A DNA stretch of 38,291 nt from an uncultured Eubacteriales bacterium. Lineage in GTDB: Bacteria > Bacillota > Clostridia > Oscillospirales > Oscillospiraceae. A model generated the notes under the pieces. The model had not been told where the DNA came from, made no database searches, and saw nothing but the letters and a program-made list of their open reading frames with translations. This document shows, in pieces, positions 7,002 through 14,767 of the stretch. Within the stretch, counting starts at the first letter, position 1. Every line of letters starts with the position of its first letter. The stretch spans positions 1-38,291 of the forward strand of contig CASEOA010000033.1 of the NCBI GenBank assembly GCA_949289455.1, written 5' to 3'. Position numbers and translations under genes: made by a program.

Positions 7002-7066
7002 AGGGTACCTTGAAACATTCACAAACTTTTTACCATCCGAAGTAAGCTTTTGGGTACTCCGTGCAC

Positions 7067-7096
7067 TTGACAGCACTGGTGGGAGGTGGCTATAAT
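7067..7096 (+). promoter_or_regulatory. serC-serA promoter
   Basis: A consensus TTGACA (7067-7072) and TATAAT (7091-7096) with an 18-nt spacer, 76 nt before the serC ATG. It diverges from the DRTGG operon promoter; the two -35 elements are about 65 nt apart. Confidence 0.85.
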
Positions 7097-7172
7097 AGAC
7101 TTTATCAATGTAAAGCGAAGCAATTCCGCAGAGCATTGCAATTACTTTTCGATTTTGAGGAGGCCATCTATC

Positions 7173-8258
7173 ATGGGTAACGAGCGCGTGTACAATTTCT
7201 CCGCAGGCCCGTCCATGCTCCCCCTGGAAGTGCTGGAGCGTGCTGGAGCCGAGATCACCAACTATCAGGGGTCCGGCATGTCAGTCATGGAGATGAGTCA
7301 CCGATCTAAGGTATTCCAGAAGATTTTTGACGACACCCAGGCTAAGCTGCGCAAGCTGATGAACGTGCCCGAGGGCTATAAGATCCTGTTCCTCCAGGGC
7401 GGCGCCTCTTCCCAGTTTTCCATGGCGCCCCTGAACCTGATCGGCAAGACCGGCAAGGCCGACTACGCTGTCACCGGCAACTTCTCCAACATTGCCTATA
7501 AGGAGGCCAAGAAGTACGGCACCATCAACCTGGCTGCCTCTTCCGCCGACAAGAACCACACCTACATCCCCACCCAGGATCAGATCACCCTGGACCCCGA
7601 GGCCAGCTACTTCTATTACTGCGCCAACAACACCATCTACGGCACCGAGTGGCAGTACGTCCCCGAGACCAACGGGGTGCCCATCGTGTGTGACATGTCC
7701 TCCGACATCCTGTCCCGCCCGGTGGACGTGAGCAAGTACGGCATCATCTTCGCCGGCGCCCAGAAGAACATGGCCCCCGCCGGCCTTACCGTGGTCATCA
7801 TCAAGGAGGAGCTGGCCGGTCAGGAGCTGCCCTATACCCCTCTGATGATGAACTACAAGACTATGATCGACAAGGATTCCATGTACAACACCCCGCCCTG
7901 CTGGTGCATCTACATCCTGGGCCTGGTGCTGGACTGGCTGGAGTCCAAGGGCGGCCTGCCCGGCATGGAGGCCATCAAGCACGGCAAGGCCCAGATGCTG
8001 TACGATGTTATCGACAACTCCAAGCTGTTCACCTGCGCCGTGGAGCCCGGCTCCCGGTCCGATATGAATGTGGTGTTCCGCACCGGTAACGACGAGCTGG
8101 ACACCAAGTTTGTCAAGGAGAGCGTCGAGGCCGGCTTTACCAACCTGAAGGGCCATCGCTCCGTGGGCGGCATGCGGGCGTCCATCTACAACGCCATGCC
8201 CACCGAAGGCGTGGAGAAGCTGTGCGACTTTATCAAGGCGTTTGATAAGAACAACTAA
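7173..8258 (+). CDS. serC: phosphoserine aminotransferase SerC
   Basis: A 361-residue PLP enzyme of the second step of serine synthesis: 3-phosphohydroxypyruvate plus glutamate gives phosphoserine. The N-terminus VYNFSAGPSMLP is diagnostic. The PLP lysine is K198 in GAQKNMAPAG, the same number as in E. coli SerC. The frame is open upstream to 7086, but ATG 7173 has a GAGGAGG SD and matches the family. The last 94 bp (8165-8258) are repeated downstream of element E2 with five synonymous differences, so this gene's 3' end is one of two alleles. serA follows after the repeat structure. Confidence 0.96.
   Translation: MGNERVYNFSAGPSMLPLEVLERAGAEITNYQGSGMSVMEMSHRSKVFQKIFDDTQAKLRKLMNVPEGYKILFLQGGASSQFSMAPLNLIGKTGKADYAVTGNFSNIAYKEAKKYGTINLAASSADKNHTYIPTQDQITLDPEASYFYYCANNTIYGTEWQYVPETNGVPIVCDMSSDILSRPVDVSKYGIIFAGAQKNMAPAGLTVVIIKEELAGQELPYTPLMMNYKTMIDKDSMYNTPPCWCIYILGLVLDWLESKGGLPGMEAIKHGKAQMLYDVIDNSKLFTCAVEPGSRSDMNVVFRTGNDELDTKFVKESVEAGFTNLKGHRSVGGMRASIYNAMPTEGVEKLCDFIKAFDKNN
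8165..8258 (+). repeat. serC: serC 3'-end repeat, working copy
   Basis: 94 bp starting GGGCGGCATG and ending at the serC stop, repeated at 8387-8480. The first ~62 bp are identical. The five differences all fall in the last ~32 bp, and each is in a third codon position. Confidence 0.95.
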
Positions 8259-8279
8259 GCCCGCGGGACGCCCACGGAA

Positions 8280-8386
8280 CCAAGCGTTTTGCCCCTTTGG
8301 GGCAAAACCTTGATGCCGGGCGGATTCACTCCGCCCGAGCAGATAAAATCCCTTGGGGCCCCGCAAAATGTCTCATTTTGTGGGCA
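8280..8386 (+). repeat. repeat element E, copy E2 (three-hairpin mini-element)
   Basis: E2 begins CCAAGCGTTTT and ends TGTGGGCA. Hairpin 1 pairs GTTTTGCCCC (8286-8295) with its complement at 8299-8308. Hairpin 2 is GGGCGGA-TTCAC-TCCGCCC at 8318-8336. Hairpin 3 pairs CCCGCAAAATG (8360-8370) with CATTTTGTGGG (8374-8384), loop TCT, with the G.U pair in the same place as in E1. It starts 21 bp after the serC stop and runs directly into a displaced copy of the serC 3' end. No U-run follows hairpin 3, so it is not a standard terminator. Confidence 0.8.
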
Positions 8387-8480
8387 GGGCGGCATGCGGG
8401 CGTCCATCTACAACGCCATGCCCACCGAAGGCGTGGAGAAGCTGTGCGATTTCATTAAGGCCTTCGATAAGAACAACTAA
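8387..8480 (+). pseudogene. serC: displaced 3' end of serC
   Basis: The last 31 codons of serC in a second copy between E2 and serA. All five differences from the working copy are synonymous (GAC/GAT, TTT/TTC, ATC/ATT, GCG/GCC, TTT/TTC). This points to an allele that was under selection until recently, not to slow decay of a duplicate. An open frame from a TTG at 8289 reads through E2 into this copy in frame (63 codons), but there is no convincing SD and it is probably not expressed. Confidence 0.85.
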
Positions 8481-8497
8481 CGGGAGGTAACGCCACC

Positions 8498-9667
8498 ATG
8501 TTTCGCATTAAGACCCTGAATAAGATTTCCCCTGCCGGCCTGTCCGTTCTGGATCAGACCCGGTTTTCCGTCAGCAACGATGTGGAGAACGAGGACGGTA
8601 TCCTGGTTCGCTCCGCCGATATGCACGACTACCAGTTCCCCGACAACCTGCGGGCGGTGGCCCGGGCCGGCGCCGGCACCAACAATATCCCCATCGACCG
8701 CTGCTCTGAGGCGGGCATCGTCGTGTTCAACACCCCCGGCGCCAATGCCAACGCGGTGAAGGAGCTGGCGGTGTGCGCCCTGCTGATGGCCTCCCGCAAG
8801 ATTACCGCCGGGGCCGAGTGGGTGAAGGTCCAGGCCGGCGCAGGTGCCGACGTGGAGAAGGTAGTGGAGAAGGGCAAGAGCCAGTTTGTGGGTCCCGAGC
8901 TGTCCGGCAAGATGCTGGGCGTCATCGGCCTGGGCGCCATCGGCGTGCAGGTGGCCAACATCGCCACCAAGCTGGGCATGACCGTGTTCGGCTACGATCC
9001 CTTCCTCAGCGTGGACGCCGCCCTGTCCCTGTCCCGCCTGGTCCACCGGGCCATGGATCTGGAGACCATCTATAAGAACTGCGACTACATCACCCTCCAT
9101 GTGCCCCAGACCCCCGAGACCCGGGGCATGATCAACGAGGATGCCATCCACATGATGAAGGGCGGCGTACGCATCATCAACCTGGCCCGGGGCGGCCTGG
9201 TCAACGACGACGACATGCTTGCCGCACTGGATTCCGGCAAGGTGTCCGCCTATGTTACCGACTTCCCCAACAACAAGATCCTTCAGGGCAAGAACGTAGT
9301 GGCCATTCCCCATCTGGGCGCTTCCACCCCGGAGAGTGAGGAGAACTGCGCCGTCATGGCCGCCCAGGAGCTGAAGGACTATCTGGAGAACGGCAACATC
9401 AAGAACTCCGTCAACCTGCCCACCCTGGTGCAGGAGTGGAGCGGCGAGTCCCGGCTGTGCATCATCCACAAGAACGTGCCCGGCGCTATCGCCAGCATCA
9501 CCGGCCTGCTGTCCAAGGACGGGGTCAACGTGGAGAACATGACCAACAAGTCCAAGAAGGAGTACGCCTACACCGTGGTGGATGTGGGCAGCCGGGTGAG
9601 CCAGGCGGTGGCCGATGAGATCCGGGCCCTGGACGGAGTGTGCCGGGTGCGGCTGCTCAATCATTAA
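8498..9667 (+). CDS. serA: D-3-phosphoglycerate dehydrogenase SerA (short, ACT-domain type)
   Basis: A 389-residue NAD-dependent dehydrogenase that oxidises 3-phosphoglycerate to 3-phosphohydroxypyruvate, the first committed step of serine synthesis. The Rossmann motif GLGAIG lies near residue 145, the substrate-binding ARGG near 230 and the catalytic-histidine segment PHLGAST near 272. The last ~75 residues are an ACT domain that probably senses serine. There is no ASB domain, as in other ~390-residue forms. ATG 8498 follows a GGGAGG SD that lies just after the displaced serC end, so it is co-transcribed with serC through element E2. Confidence 0.96.
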   Translation: MFRIKTLNKISPAGLSVLDQTRFSVSNDVENEDGILVRSADMHDYQFPDNLRAVARAGAGTNNIPIDRCSEAGIVVFNTPGANANAVKELAVCALLMASRKITAGAEWVKVQAGAGADVEKVVEKGKSQFVGPELSGKMLGVIGLGAIGVQVANIATKLGMTVFGYDPFLSVDAALSLSRLVHRAMDLETIYKNCDYITLHVPQTPETRGMINEDAIHMMKGGVRIINLARGGLVNDDDMLAALDSGKVSAYVTDFPNNKILQGKNVVAIPHLGASTPESEENCAVMAAQELKDYLENGNIKNSVNLPTLVQEWSGESRLCIIHKNVPGAIASITGLLSKDGVNVENMTNKSKKEYAYTVVDVGSRVSQAVADEIRALDGVCRVRLLNH

Positions 9668-9670
9668 GGA

Positions 9671-9699
9671 TTGACAAATTCCGGCGGACAAGTTAAAAT
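9671..9699 (+). promoter_or_regulatory. promoter of the thiamine salvage operon
   Basis: TTGACA (9671-9676) and TAAAAT (9694-9699) with a 17-nt spacer, starting 3 nt after the serA stop and ending just before the riboswitch. Confidence 0.85.
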
Positions 9700-9708
9700 C
9701 GACTGTGC

Positions 9709-9787
9709 AAGGGAGCTTCCGCGAGGAGGCTGAGAGGAGGGGAGAGTCCCTCGACCTGACCTGATTTGGGTAATGCCAACGTAGGGA
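9709..9787 (+). ncRNA. TPP riboswitch (THI element)
   Basis: The conserved parts of the thiamine pyrophosphate aptamer are present in order: GGAGGCTGAGAGG near 9724, ACCTGATTTGGGTAATGCCA near 9759-9778, and the closing CGTAGGGA. It lies directly downstream of a promoter and upstream of an intrinsic terminator, so TPP binding probably causes transcription attenuation of thiD and the downstream genes. Confidence 0.95.
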
Positions 9788-9848
9788 CGCAGCGCCACTT
9801 CCGTGCGGGGTCTCCTCCGTCCGGAGGGGCAGCAATACGTACAGAATC

Positions 9849-9886
9849 AGCGGCAGGTCCCTTGGGACCTGCCGCTTTCCTATTTT
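9849..9886 (+). terminator. riboswitch expression-platform terminator
   Basis: A 12-13 bp stem, AGCGGCAGGTCCC (9849-9861) against its complement (9864-9876), is followed by a T-rich tract ending at 9886. It lies between the TPP aptamer and thiD and is the likely OFF-state structure. Confidence 0.85.
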
Positions 9887-9912
9887 GGCAGAAAGAGAAA
9901 GAAGGAACGACT

Positions 9913-10731
9913 ATGAAATGTGTGCTTACCATCGCCGGCAGCGACTCCAGCGGCGGCGCCGGCATCCAGGCCGACCTGAAAACCATGACCTGCCTGGGGG
10001 TGTTCGGCATGAGCGCCGTCACCGCCCTCACCGCCCAGAACACCACCGGCGTCCGGAACGTGCTGGAGGCCACCCCGGAGTTTGTGGGGGAACAGCTGGA
10101 CTGTGTGTTTGAGGACATCCGCCCCCAGGCCGTGAAGATCGGCATGGTGTCCTCCGCCCCCATCATCCGGGCCATCGGGGCCAAGCTGCGGCAGTATGAG
10201 GCGGAGAACGTCGTGGTGGACCCGGTGATGGTGGCCACCAGCGGCTCCGCCCTTATGCAGGACAACGCCCTCACCGCCCTGATGGAGGAGCTCTTCCCCC
10301 TGGCGGCGGTCATCACCCCCAACATCCCGGAGGCGGAGCGGCTGTGCGGCTTTGCCATCGAGACCGAGGCGGATATGCTGCGGGCGGCGGAGGCCATCGG
10401 AAAGACCCTGCCCGGGGCGGTGCTGGTGAAGGGAGGCCACCGGACCGACTGTGCCGACGACCTGCTGTGGCAGGGGGGGAGCGCCCACTGGTTCCGGGCC
10501 CCCCGGGTGGACAACCCCAACAACCACGGCTCGGGCTGCACCCTGTCCTCCGCCATCGCCTCCTTTCTGGCCCTGGGGGAGACCCTGCCCGGGGCGGTGG
10601 AGAAGGCCAAGGCCTACATCACCGCCTGTATGAGGGCGGGGCTGAACCTGGGACACGGCAGCGGTCCCCTGTGGCACAACTACGCCATCCCCGCTGGGGG
10701 GCAGGTGGGCGGCAGGGGGGCGCAGGCGTGA
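9913..10731 (+). CDS. thiD: hydroxymethylpyrimidine (phosphate) kinase ThiD
   Basis: A 272-residue ribokinase-fold kinase that phosphorylates HMP and HMP-P to HMP-PP. The start TIAGSDSSGGAGIQADLKT is diagnostic. DPVMVATSG lies near residue 104, and the anion-hole motif NNHGSGCTLSSAIAS near 205. ATG 9913 follows an AAGGAA SD; the frame is open upstream into the riboswitch, which is non-coding. It is the first gene of the operon, and its stop overlaps the thiW GTG start. Confidence 0.95.
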   Translation: MKCVLTIAGSDSSGGAGIQADLKTMTCLGVFGMSAVTALTAQNTTGVRNVLEATPEFVGEQLDCVFEDIRPQAVKIGMVSSAPIIRAIGAKLRQYEAENVVVDPVMVATSGSALMQDNALTALMEELFPLAAVITPNIPEAERLCGFAIETEADMLRAAEAIGKTLPGAVLVKGGHRTDCADDLLWQGGSAHWFRAPRVDNPNNHGSGCTLSSAIASFLALGETLPGAVEKAKAYITACMRAGLNLGHGSGPLWHNYAIPAGGQVGGRGAQA

Positions 10732-11240
10732 GACGGCAATCCCCGATCAAAAAGCTGGCCATCGCCAGCCTGCTCACGGCTGCGGCGGTTGTGGGCAGTC
10801 TGATCTCCTTTCCCGTGCTCAGTTCCCGGTGCTCCCCGGTGCAGCACATGGTGAACATCCTGTGCGCCGTGTTCCTGGGGCCTGGCTATGGCCTGGCCTC
10901 CGCCTTCGCCGCCAGCCTGCTGCGCAACCTGCTGGGCCTGGGTTCCCTGCTGGCCTTCCCCGGCAGCATGGTAGGGGCTCTGGTGTGCGGCCTCACCTAC
11001 GCCGCTACCCGGAATCTGGCGGCCACCTGCGCCGGTGAGATTTTGGGTACCGGCATCCTGGGGGCCCTGGCGGCCTGGCCCATCGCCAACCTGCTCATGG
11101 GGCAGGAGGCGGCGGCTTACGCCTATATGGTGCCCTTCCTGGTGTCCACCGTGGGGGGTTCGGTCATCGCCGGTATGGTGCTTTTGGCCCTGAAACGGTC
11201 CGGCGGCCTGGATACCATGCAGGCCCTGGTGGAGCGGTGA
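10728..11240 (+). CDS. thiW: ThiW, S-component of an ECF thiazole transporter
   Basis: A 170-residue membrane protein of the ThiW family, predicted to bind hydroxyethylthiazole and work with a shared ECF energy module encoded elsewhere. It begins basic (RRQSPIKKLAIAS) and has about five hydrophobic segments, with SRCSPVQHMVNILCAVFLGPGYGL as the family signature. GTG 10728 overlaps the thiD stop (GTGA). The C-terminus runs up to the thiM start. Confidence 0.88.
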   Translation: MRRQSPIKKLAIASLLTAAAVVGSLISFPVLSSRCSPVQHMVNILCAVFLGPGYGLASAFAASLLRNLLGLGSLLAFPGSMVGALVCGLTYAATRNLAATCAGEILGTGILGALAAWPIANLLMGQEAAAYAYMVPFLVSTVGGSVIAGMVLLALKRSGGLDTMQALVER

Positions 11241-11245
11241 GCGCC

Positions 11246-12082
11246 ATGGAACGGACGGAATTTGCCGCCCTTCTGGCGGCGGTGCGGACGCGGGCTCCCC
11301 TGGTCCAGTGCATCACCAACATGGTTACCGTCAACGACTGCGCCAACATCCTGCTGGCGGCAGGGGCCTCCGCCACCATGGCCCACCACCCCCTGGAGGT
11401 GGCTGACGCGGTGGCCGGAGTTCAGGCCCTGGTGCTCAACCTGGGGGGCATTGACTATCAGGAGGCCATGTTTATAGCGGGAAAAGAGGCCAACCGGCTG
11501 GGCGTGCCGGTAGTTTTTGACCCGGTGGCCGCCGGGTTCACCGGCCTGCGGCGGGAGACCGCCCGCAGACTCTTAGAAGAAGTACAGTTTGCCGTGATCC
11601 GGGGCAACGCCTCGGAGATCCGGGCCCTCACCGAGGGCCGGGAGGGGGGCAGCGGGGTAGACGTGGCCACCGCCGACGCGGTCACTGAGTCCGGCCTGCC
11701 CCAGGCGGCGGCTCTGGCTTCCGCCCTGTCCCGGCGGACGGGGGCGGCGGTGGTGCTCTCCGGAGCGGTGGACGTGGCGGCCCAGGGGGAGCGGGTGCTC
11801 TTCCTCCGCAACGGCAGCCCCACCATGGCCCGGATCACCGGCAGCGGCTGTATGCTGTCCGCCCTCACCGGGGCCTTCTGCGGCGCTTGCCCCGACAAGC
11901 CCTTGGAAGCGGCTGCGGCGGCTGCGGCGGCCATGGGCATCGCCGGGGAGCGGGCGGAGGCGCTGCGGCTGAAAAAGGGCACGGGCAACGCCACCTTCCG
12001 CATCGACCTGATTGACAGCCTGTTCAACCTGACGGAAGAGCAGATCACACAAGGAGTGCGCTATGAAATTTACCAAGGATGA
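11246..12082 (+). CDS. thiM: hydroxyethylthiazole kinase ThiM
   Basis: A 278-residue ribokinase-superfamily kinase that phosphorylates hydroxyethylthiazole (THZ) for thiamine salvage. PLVQCITNMVTVNDCAN near residue 22 and the ITGSGCMLSAL anion hole near 195 identify it. ATG 11246 is taken; GTG 11237, which overlaps the thiW stop, is an alternative three codons earlier and would couple the two genes. The 3' end overlaps thiE by 20 nt. Confidence 0.94.
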   Translation: MERTEFAALLAAVRTRAPLVQCITNMVTVNDCANILLAAGASATMAHHPLEVADAVAGVQALVLNLGGIDYQEAMFIAGKEANRLGVPVVFDPVAAGFTGLRRETARRLLEEVQFAVIRGNASEIRALTEGREGGSGVDVATADAVTESGLPQAAALASALSRRTGAAVVLSGAVDVAAQGERVLFLRNGSPTMARITGSGCMLSALTGAFCGACPDKPLEAAAAAAAAMGIAGERAEALRLKKGTGNATFRIDLIDSLFNLTEEQITQGVRYEIYQG

Positions 12083-12722
12083 ACTCCGGCGGGGGATGAC
12101 CCTCTACGCCGTCACCGACCGCACCTGGCTGGGGGACCGCACCCTGGAGCAGGTGGTGGAGGAGGTGCTGCGGGGCGGGGCCACCTTCCTCCAGCTGCGG
12201 GAAAAGGAGCTGAAAGGGGAGGCTCTGCTGGAGCTGGCCCGCCGGATCAAGGAAGTTGCTGCCCGGTACCGGGTGCCCTTCGTGGTCAACGACAGCGTGG
12301 AGCTGGCCCTGGCCTGCGACGCCGACGGGGTCCACGTGGGCCAGAGGGACCTGATGGGCCGGGATATCCGGGCCATCATCGGGCCGGATAAGATTCTGGG
12401 CATCACCGCCAACACGGTAGAGCTGGCGGTGGCGGCCGAGAAAGCCGGGGCCGACTACATCGGCGCTGGGGCGGTGTTCGGCACCACCACCAAGGGGGAC
12501 GCAAAGAACCTGAGCCTGGACACGCTGGGGGAGATCTGCCGGTCGGTGACCATCCCGGTGGTGGCCATCGGCGGGATCAACGCCGGAAACCTGCCCCGCC
12601 TGGCGGGCACCGGGGCGGCGGGGGCCGCGGTGGTGTCCGCCCTCTTCGCCCAGGCCCAGCCGGAACAGGCCGCCCGGGCCCTGCGGGCCCTGGCGGAGGA
12701 GATGGTGGCCGCCCATGGATAA
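12063..12722 (+). CDS. thiE: thiamine-phosphate synthase ThiE
   Basis: A 219-residue TIM-barrel enzyme that joins HMP-PP and THZ-P to give thiamine phosphate. Signatures are LYAVTDRTW at the N-terminus, QLREKEL near 44, VNDSVELAL near 80, DGVHVGQ near 95, GAGAVFGTTTK near 138 and AIGGINAGN near 180. ATG 12063 has an AAGGAG SD inside the end of thiM. It overlaps the HAD gene start by 8 nt. Confidence 0.95.
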   Translation: MKFTKDELRRGMTLYAVTDRTWLGDRTLEQVVEEVLRGGATFLQLREKELKGEALLELARRIKEVAARYRVPFVVNDSVELALACDADGVHVGQRDLMGRDIRAIIGPDKILGITANTVELAVAAEKAGADYIGAGAVFGTTTKGDAKNLSLDTLGEICRSVTIPVVAIGGINAGNLPRLAGTGAAGAAVVSALFAQAQPEQAARALRALAEEMVAAHG

Positions 12723-13353
12723 ACGGTTCTGTATCTTCGACATGGACGGCACCCTGGTGGACTCCATGCCCGCCTGGAAGGCCCTGGGGCGGAACTATCT
12801 GGAGGAGCGGGGGCTCCACCCCACCCAGGAGCAGCTGGCCGCCATGACCCCCATGACCATGGAGGAGGGGACAGCCTATTTCAGGGACACCTTCGGCATC
12901 AAGGACCCGCCGGAGCGCATTGCCCGGGAAATGGAGGCCATCATGGACCGGCGCTATCGCACCGACATTCCCCTGAAACCGGGAGCGGCGGACTATCTGG
13001 CCGCCCTGGCGGCCAGGGGGGTGCGGATGTGCGTGGCCACTGCCACGGCGGAGCCCTTGGCCCGGACCTGCCTGGAGCGGCTGGGAGTGGCCCGATACCT
13101 GGATTTTATCCTCAGCTGCGAGACGGTGGGGGCGGGTAAGACAAAGCCGGACGTGTATCTGGAGGCCGCCCGCCGCCTGGGGGCGTCTCCGGCGGACACC
13201 GCCGTGTTTGAGGACGCCTTTTATGCCGCCCGGACGGCCAAGGAGGCGGGCTTCTATGTGGTGGGTATCCCGGAGGCCACCTATGGCGCTCACTGGCCCC
13301 AGCTGTCCGTCCTGGCGGACGAGACCATTTTGGATTGGAGGAATGCCCTGTGA
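12715..13353 (+). CDS. HAD-superfamily phosphatase in the thiamine operon
   Basis: A 212-residue HAD hydrolase of the beta-phosphoglucomutase/Gph-like subgroup. Motif I FDMDGTLVD has nucleophile D9 and acid D11. Motif II is around VATAT near residue 103, and motifs III-IV are around KPD and FEDAFYAA near 141-165. A cap domain occupies residues 18-90. The substrate is unknown. Its place between thiE and tenA suggests a phosphatase for a thiamine or pyrimidine phosphate; that is inference. It overlaps both neighbours. Confidence 0.85.
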   Translation: MDKRFCIFDMDGTLVDSMPAWKALGRNYLEERGLHPTQEQLAAMTPMTMEEGTAYFRDTFGIKDPPERIAREMEAIMDRRYRTDIPLKPGAADYLAALAARGVRMCVATATAEPLARTCLERLGVARYLDFILSCETVGAGKTKPDVYLEAARRLGASPADTAVFEDAFYAARTAKEAGFYVVGIPEATYGAHWPQLSVLADETILDWRNAL

Positions 13354-14009
13354 CCGTGACCCAGCGGCTGTATGAGGCGGCAAAGCCTATCTGGCAGGCC
13401 TGCCACGACCACCCCTTTGTGCGGGGCATCGGGGACGGCACCTTAGACCGGGAGAAGTTCCAGTATTTCCTGCTCCAGGACTATCTGTACCTGTTCGACT
13501 ACGCCAAGGTGTTCGCCTGGGGGGTGGTGAAGGCTGCCGACCCTGATCTGATGCGGTTTTTCTCCGCCAATGTGGACGCCATCCTGGGGGGCGAGATGAA
13601 AACCCACCGGGCTTACATGGCCCGGCTGGGCATCACCGAGGAGCAGGTGTTCCAGGTGAAGCCCGCCCTGGCCAACCTGTCCTACACCAGCTACATGCTC
13701 TCGGCGGCAGCCTCCGGCGGCCCGGCGGAGATTGTGGCCTCCATCCTGGCCTGCTCCTGGAGCTATGCCGAGATCGGCGCCCGGCTGGCCCAGATGCCCG
13801 GGGCGGCGGATCACCCCTTCTACGGGGAATGGGTGAGGGGCTACGCCGGGGAGGAGTACCAGCAGACCAACAACGCCCTGGTGGAGCGGATGGACGCCCT
13901 GGCGGCGGGCTGCACCCAGGAGCAGTACCGGCGGCTGGAGGACACCTTTGTGAATTGCAGCCGGTACGAGCTGGGGTTTTGGGACATGGCCTGGAGGCTG
14001 GAGGCATGA
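13350..14009 (+). CDS. tenA: TenA, aminopyrimidine aminohydrolase (thiaminase II family)
   Basis: A 219-residue all-helical TenA protein that releases HMP from aminomethyl-pyrimidine breakdown products of thiamine. The catalytic cysteine falls at C135 (ILACSWSYAEIG), the same number as in B. subtilis TenA. The C-terminal ELGFWDMAW carries the expected glutamate. GTG 13350 is preferred (GGAGG SD, GTGA overlap with the HAD stop); an upstream TTG at 13335 is in frame. With thiXYZ downstream this is the formylaminopyrimidine salvage arrangement. Confidence 0.93.
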   Translation: MTVTQRLYEAAKPIWQACHDHPFVRGIGDGTLDREKFQYFLLQDYLYLFDYAKVFAWGVVKAADPDLMRFFSANVDAILGGEMKTHRAYMARLGITEEQVFQVKPALANLSYTSYMLSAAASGGPAEIVASILACSWSYAEIGARLAQMPGAADHPFYGEWVRGYAGEEYQQTNNALVERMDALAAGCTQEQYRRLEDTFVNCSRYELGFWDMAWRLEA

Positions 14010-14767
14010 AGGCGCTGGAGTTTCAATCTGTGTCCTACCAGTACCCCTCAGAGGACTTTGACATCATCGACAGGCTCTCCTTTCAGGTGGAGCCCGGCTC
14101 CTTCCACTGCATCCTGGGGGTGAGCGGCTGCGGCAAGAGCACCATCTTCCGCATGACCAACGGCCTGCTTCTGCCCAAGGGCGGGGAGATCCTGGTGGAG
14201 GGCAAGCCTATCGGCGGGCGGAAGCGGTACTGCGGCTACATGCCCCAAAAGGACCTGCTCTTCCCCTGGCGCACCGTGGGGGAGAACGTGGCCCTGCCCC
14301 TGGAGGTGGCCGGGGGCCTGTCCAAAGGGGAGCGGCGGAACAAGGCGGAGGAGGCTCTGGCCGACGTGGGGCTGGAGGGCTGCCTTGACAAGATGCCCCA
14401 CGAGCTGTCCGGCGGGATGCGCCAGCGGGCGGCCTTTGCCCGCACCATGCTGACGGGCAGCGACCTGCTGCTGCTGGACGAGCCCTTTTCCGCCCTGGAC
14501 TTCCTTACCCGGGTCTCCATGCAGGAGTGGCTGCTGGACCAGTGGCAGCGGCATAAAAAAACCATTTTATTCATTACCCACGACGTGGAGGAGGCGGTGT
14601 TCCTGTCCTCCAGCGTGCTGGTGGTGGAGTCCACGCCCATCCGCACCCTCACCGAGATTCCCGTGCCCGCCGCTTTCCCCAGGGACCGGAGCTGCCTGGC
14701 GGAGTCCGGGATGGTGGAGCTGAAGGAGCGGCTTATCGCTCTGCTGAGAAAGCAGGTGGCGGTATGA
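14006..14767 (+). CDS. thiZ: ThiZ, ATP-binding subunit of pyrimidine ABC transporter
   Basis: A 253-residue ABC ATPase. Walker A GVSGCGKST lies near residue 37, the Q-loop MPQKDLLFPW near 80, the signature LSGGMRQR near 133, Walker B LLLLDEPF near 153 and the switch THDVEEA near 190. It resembles nitrate/taurine/THI-type importers. ATG 14006 overlaps the tenA stop (ATGA), and its own end overlaps the permease start by 4 nt, so the three transport genes are tightly coupled to tenA. Confidence 0.92.
   Translation: MKALEFQSVSYQYPSEDFDIIDRLSFQVEPGSFHCILGVSGCGKSTIFRMTNGLLLPKGGEILVEGKPIGGRKRYCGYMPQKDLLFPWRTVGENVALPLEVAGGLSKGERRNKAEEALADVGLEGCLDKMPHELSGGMRQRAAFARTMLTGSDLLLLDEPFSALDFLTRVSMQEWLLDQWQRHKKTILFITHDVEEAVFLSSSVLVVESTPIRTLTEIPVPAAFPRDRSCLAESGMVELKERLIALLRKQVAV

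Noticed and set aside
4220-8386. Element E as a protein-coding unit (GGFTPPE-like peptide in both copies)
   Set aside because: The frames agree for about 15 residues because the DNA is similar, but a 1-nt length difference breaks the frame and there is no SD.
8280-8386. E2 as an ordinary intrinsic terminator of serC
   Set aside because: Hairpin 3 is not followed by a U-run, and serA has no separate promoter in the gap, so read-through is needed.
8165-8480. Diversity-generating retroelement (template/variable repeat pair at serC)
   Set aside because: Differences are not at adenines, all are synonymous, and no reverse transcriptase is present.
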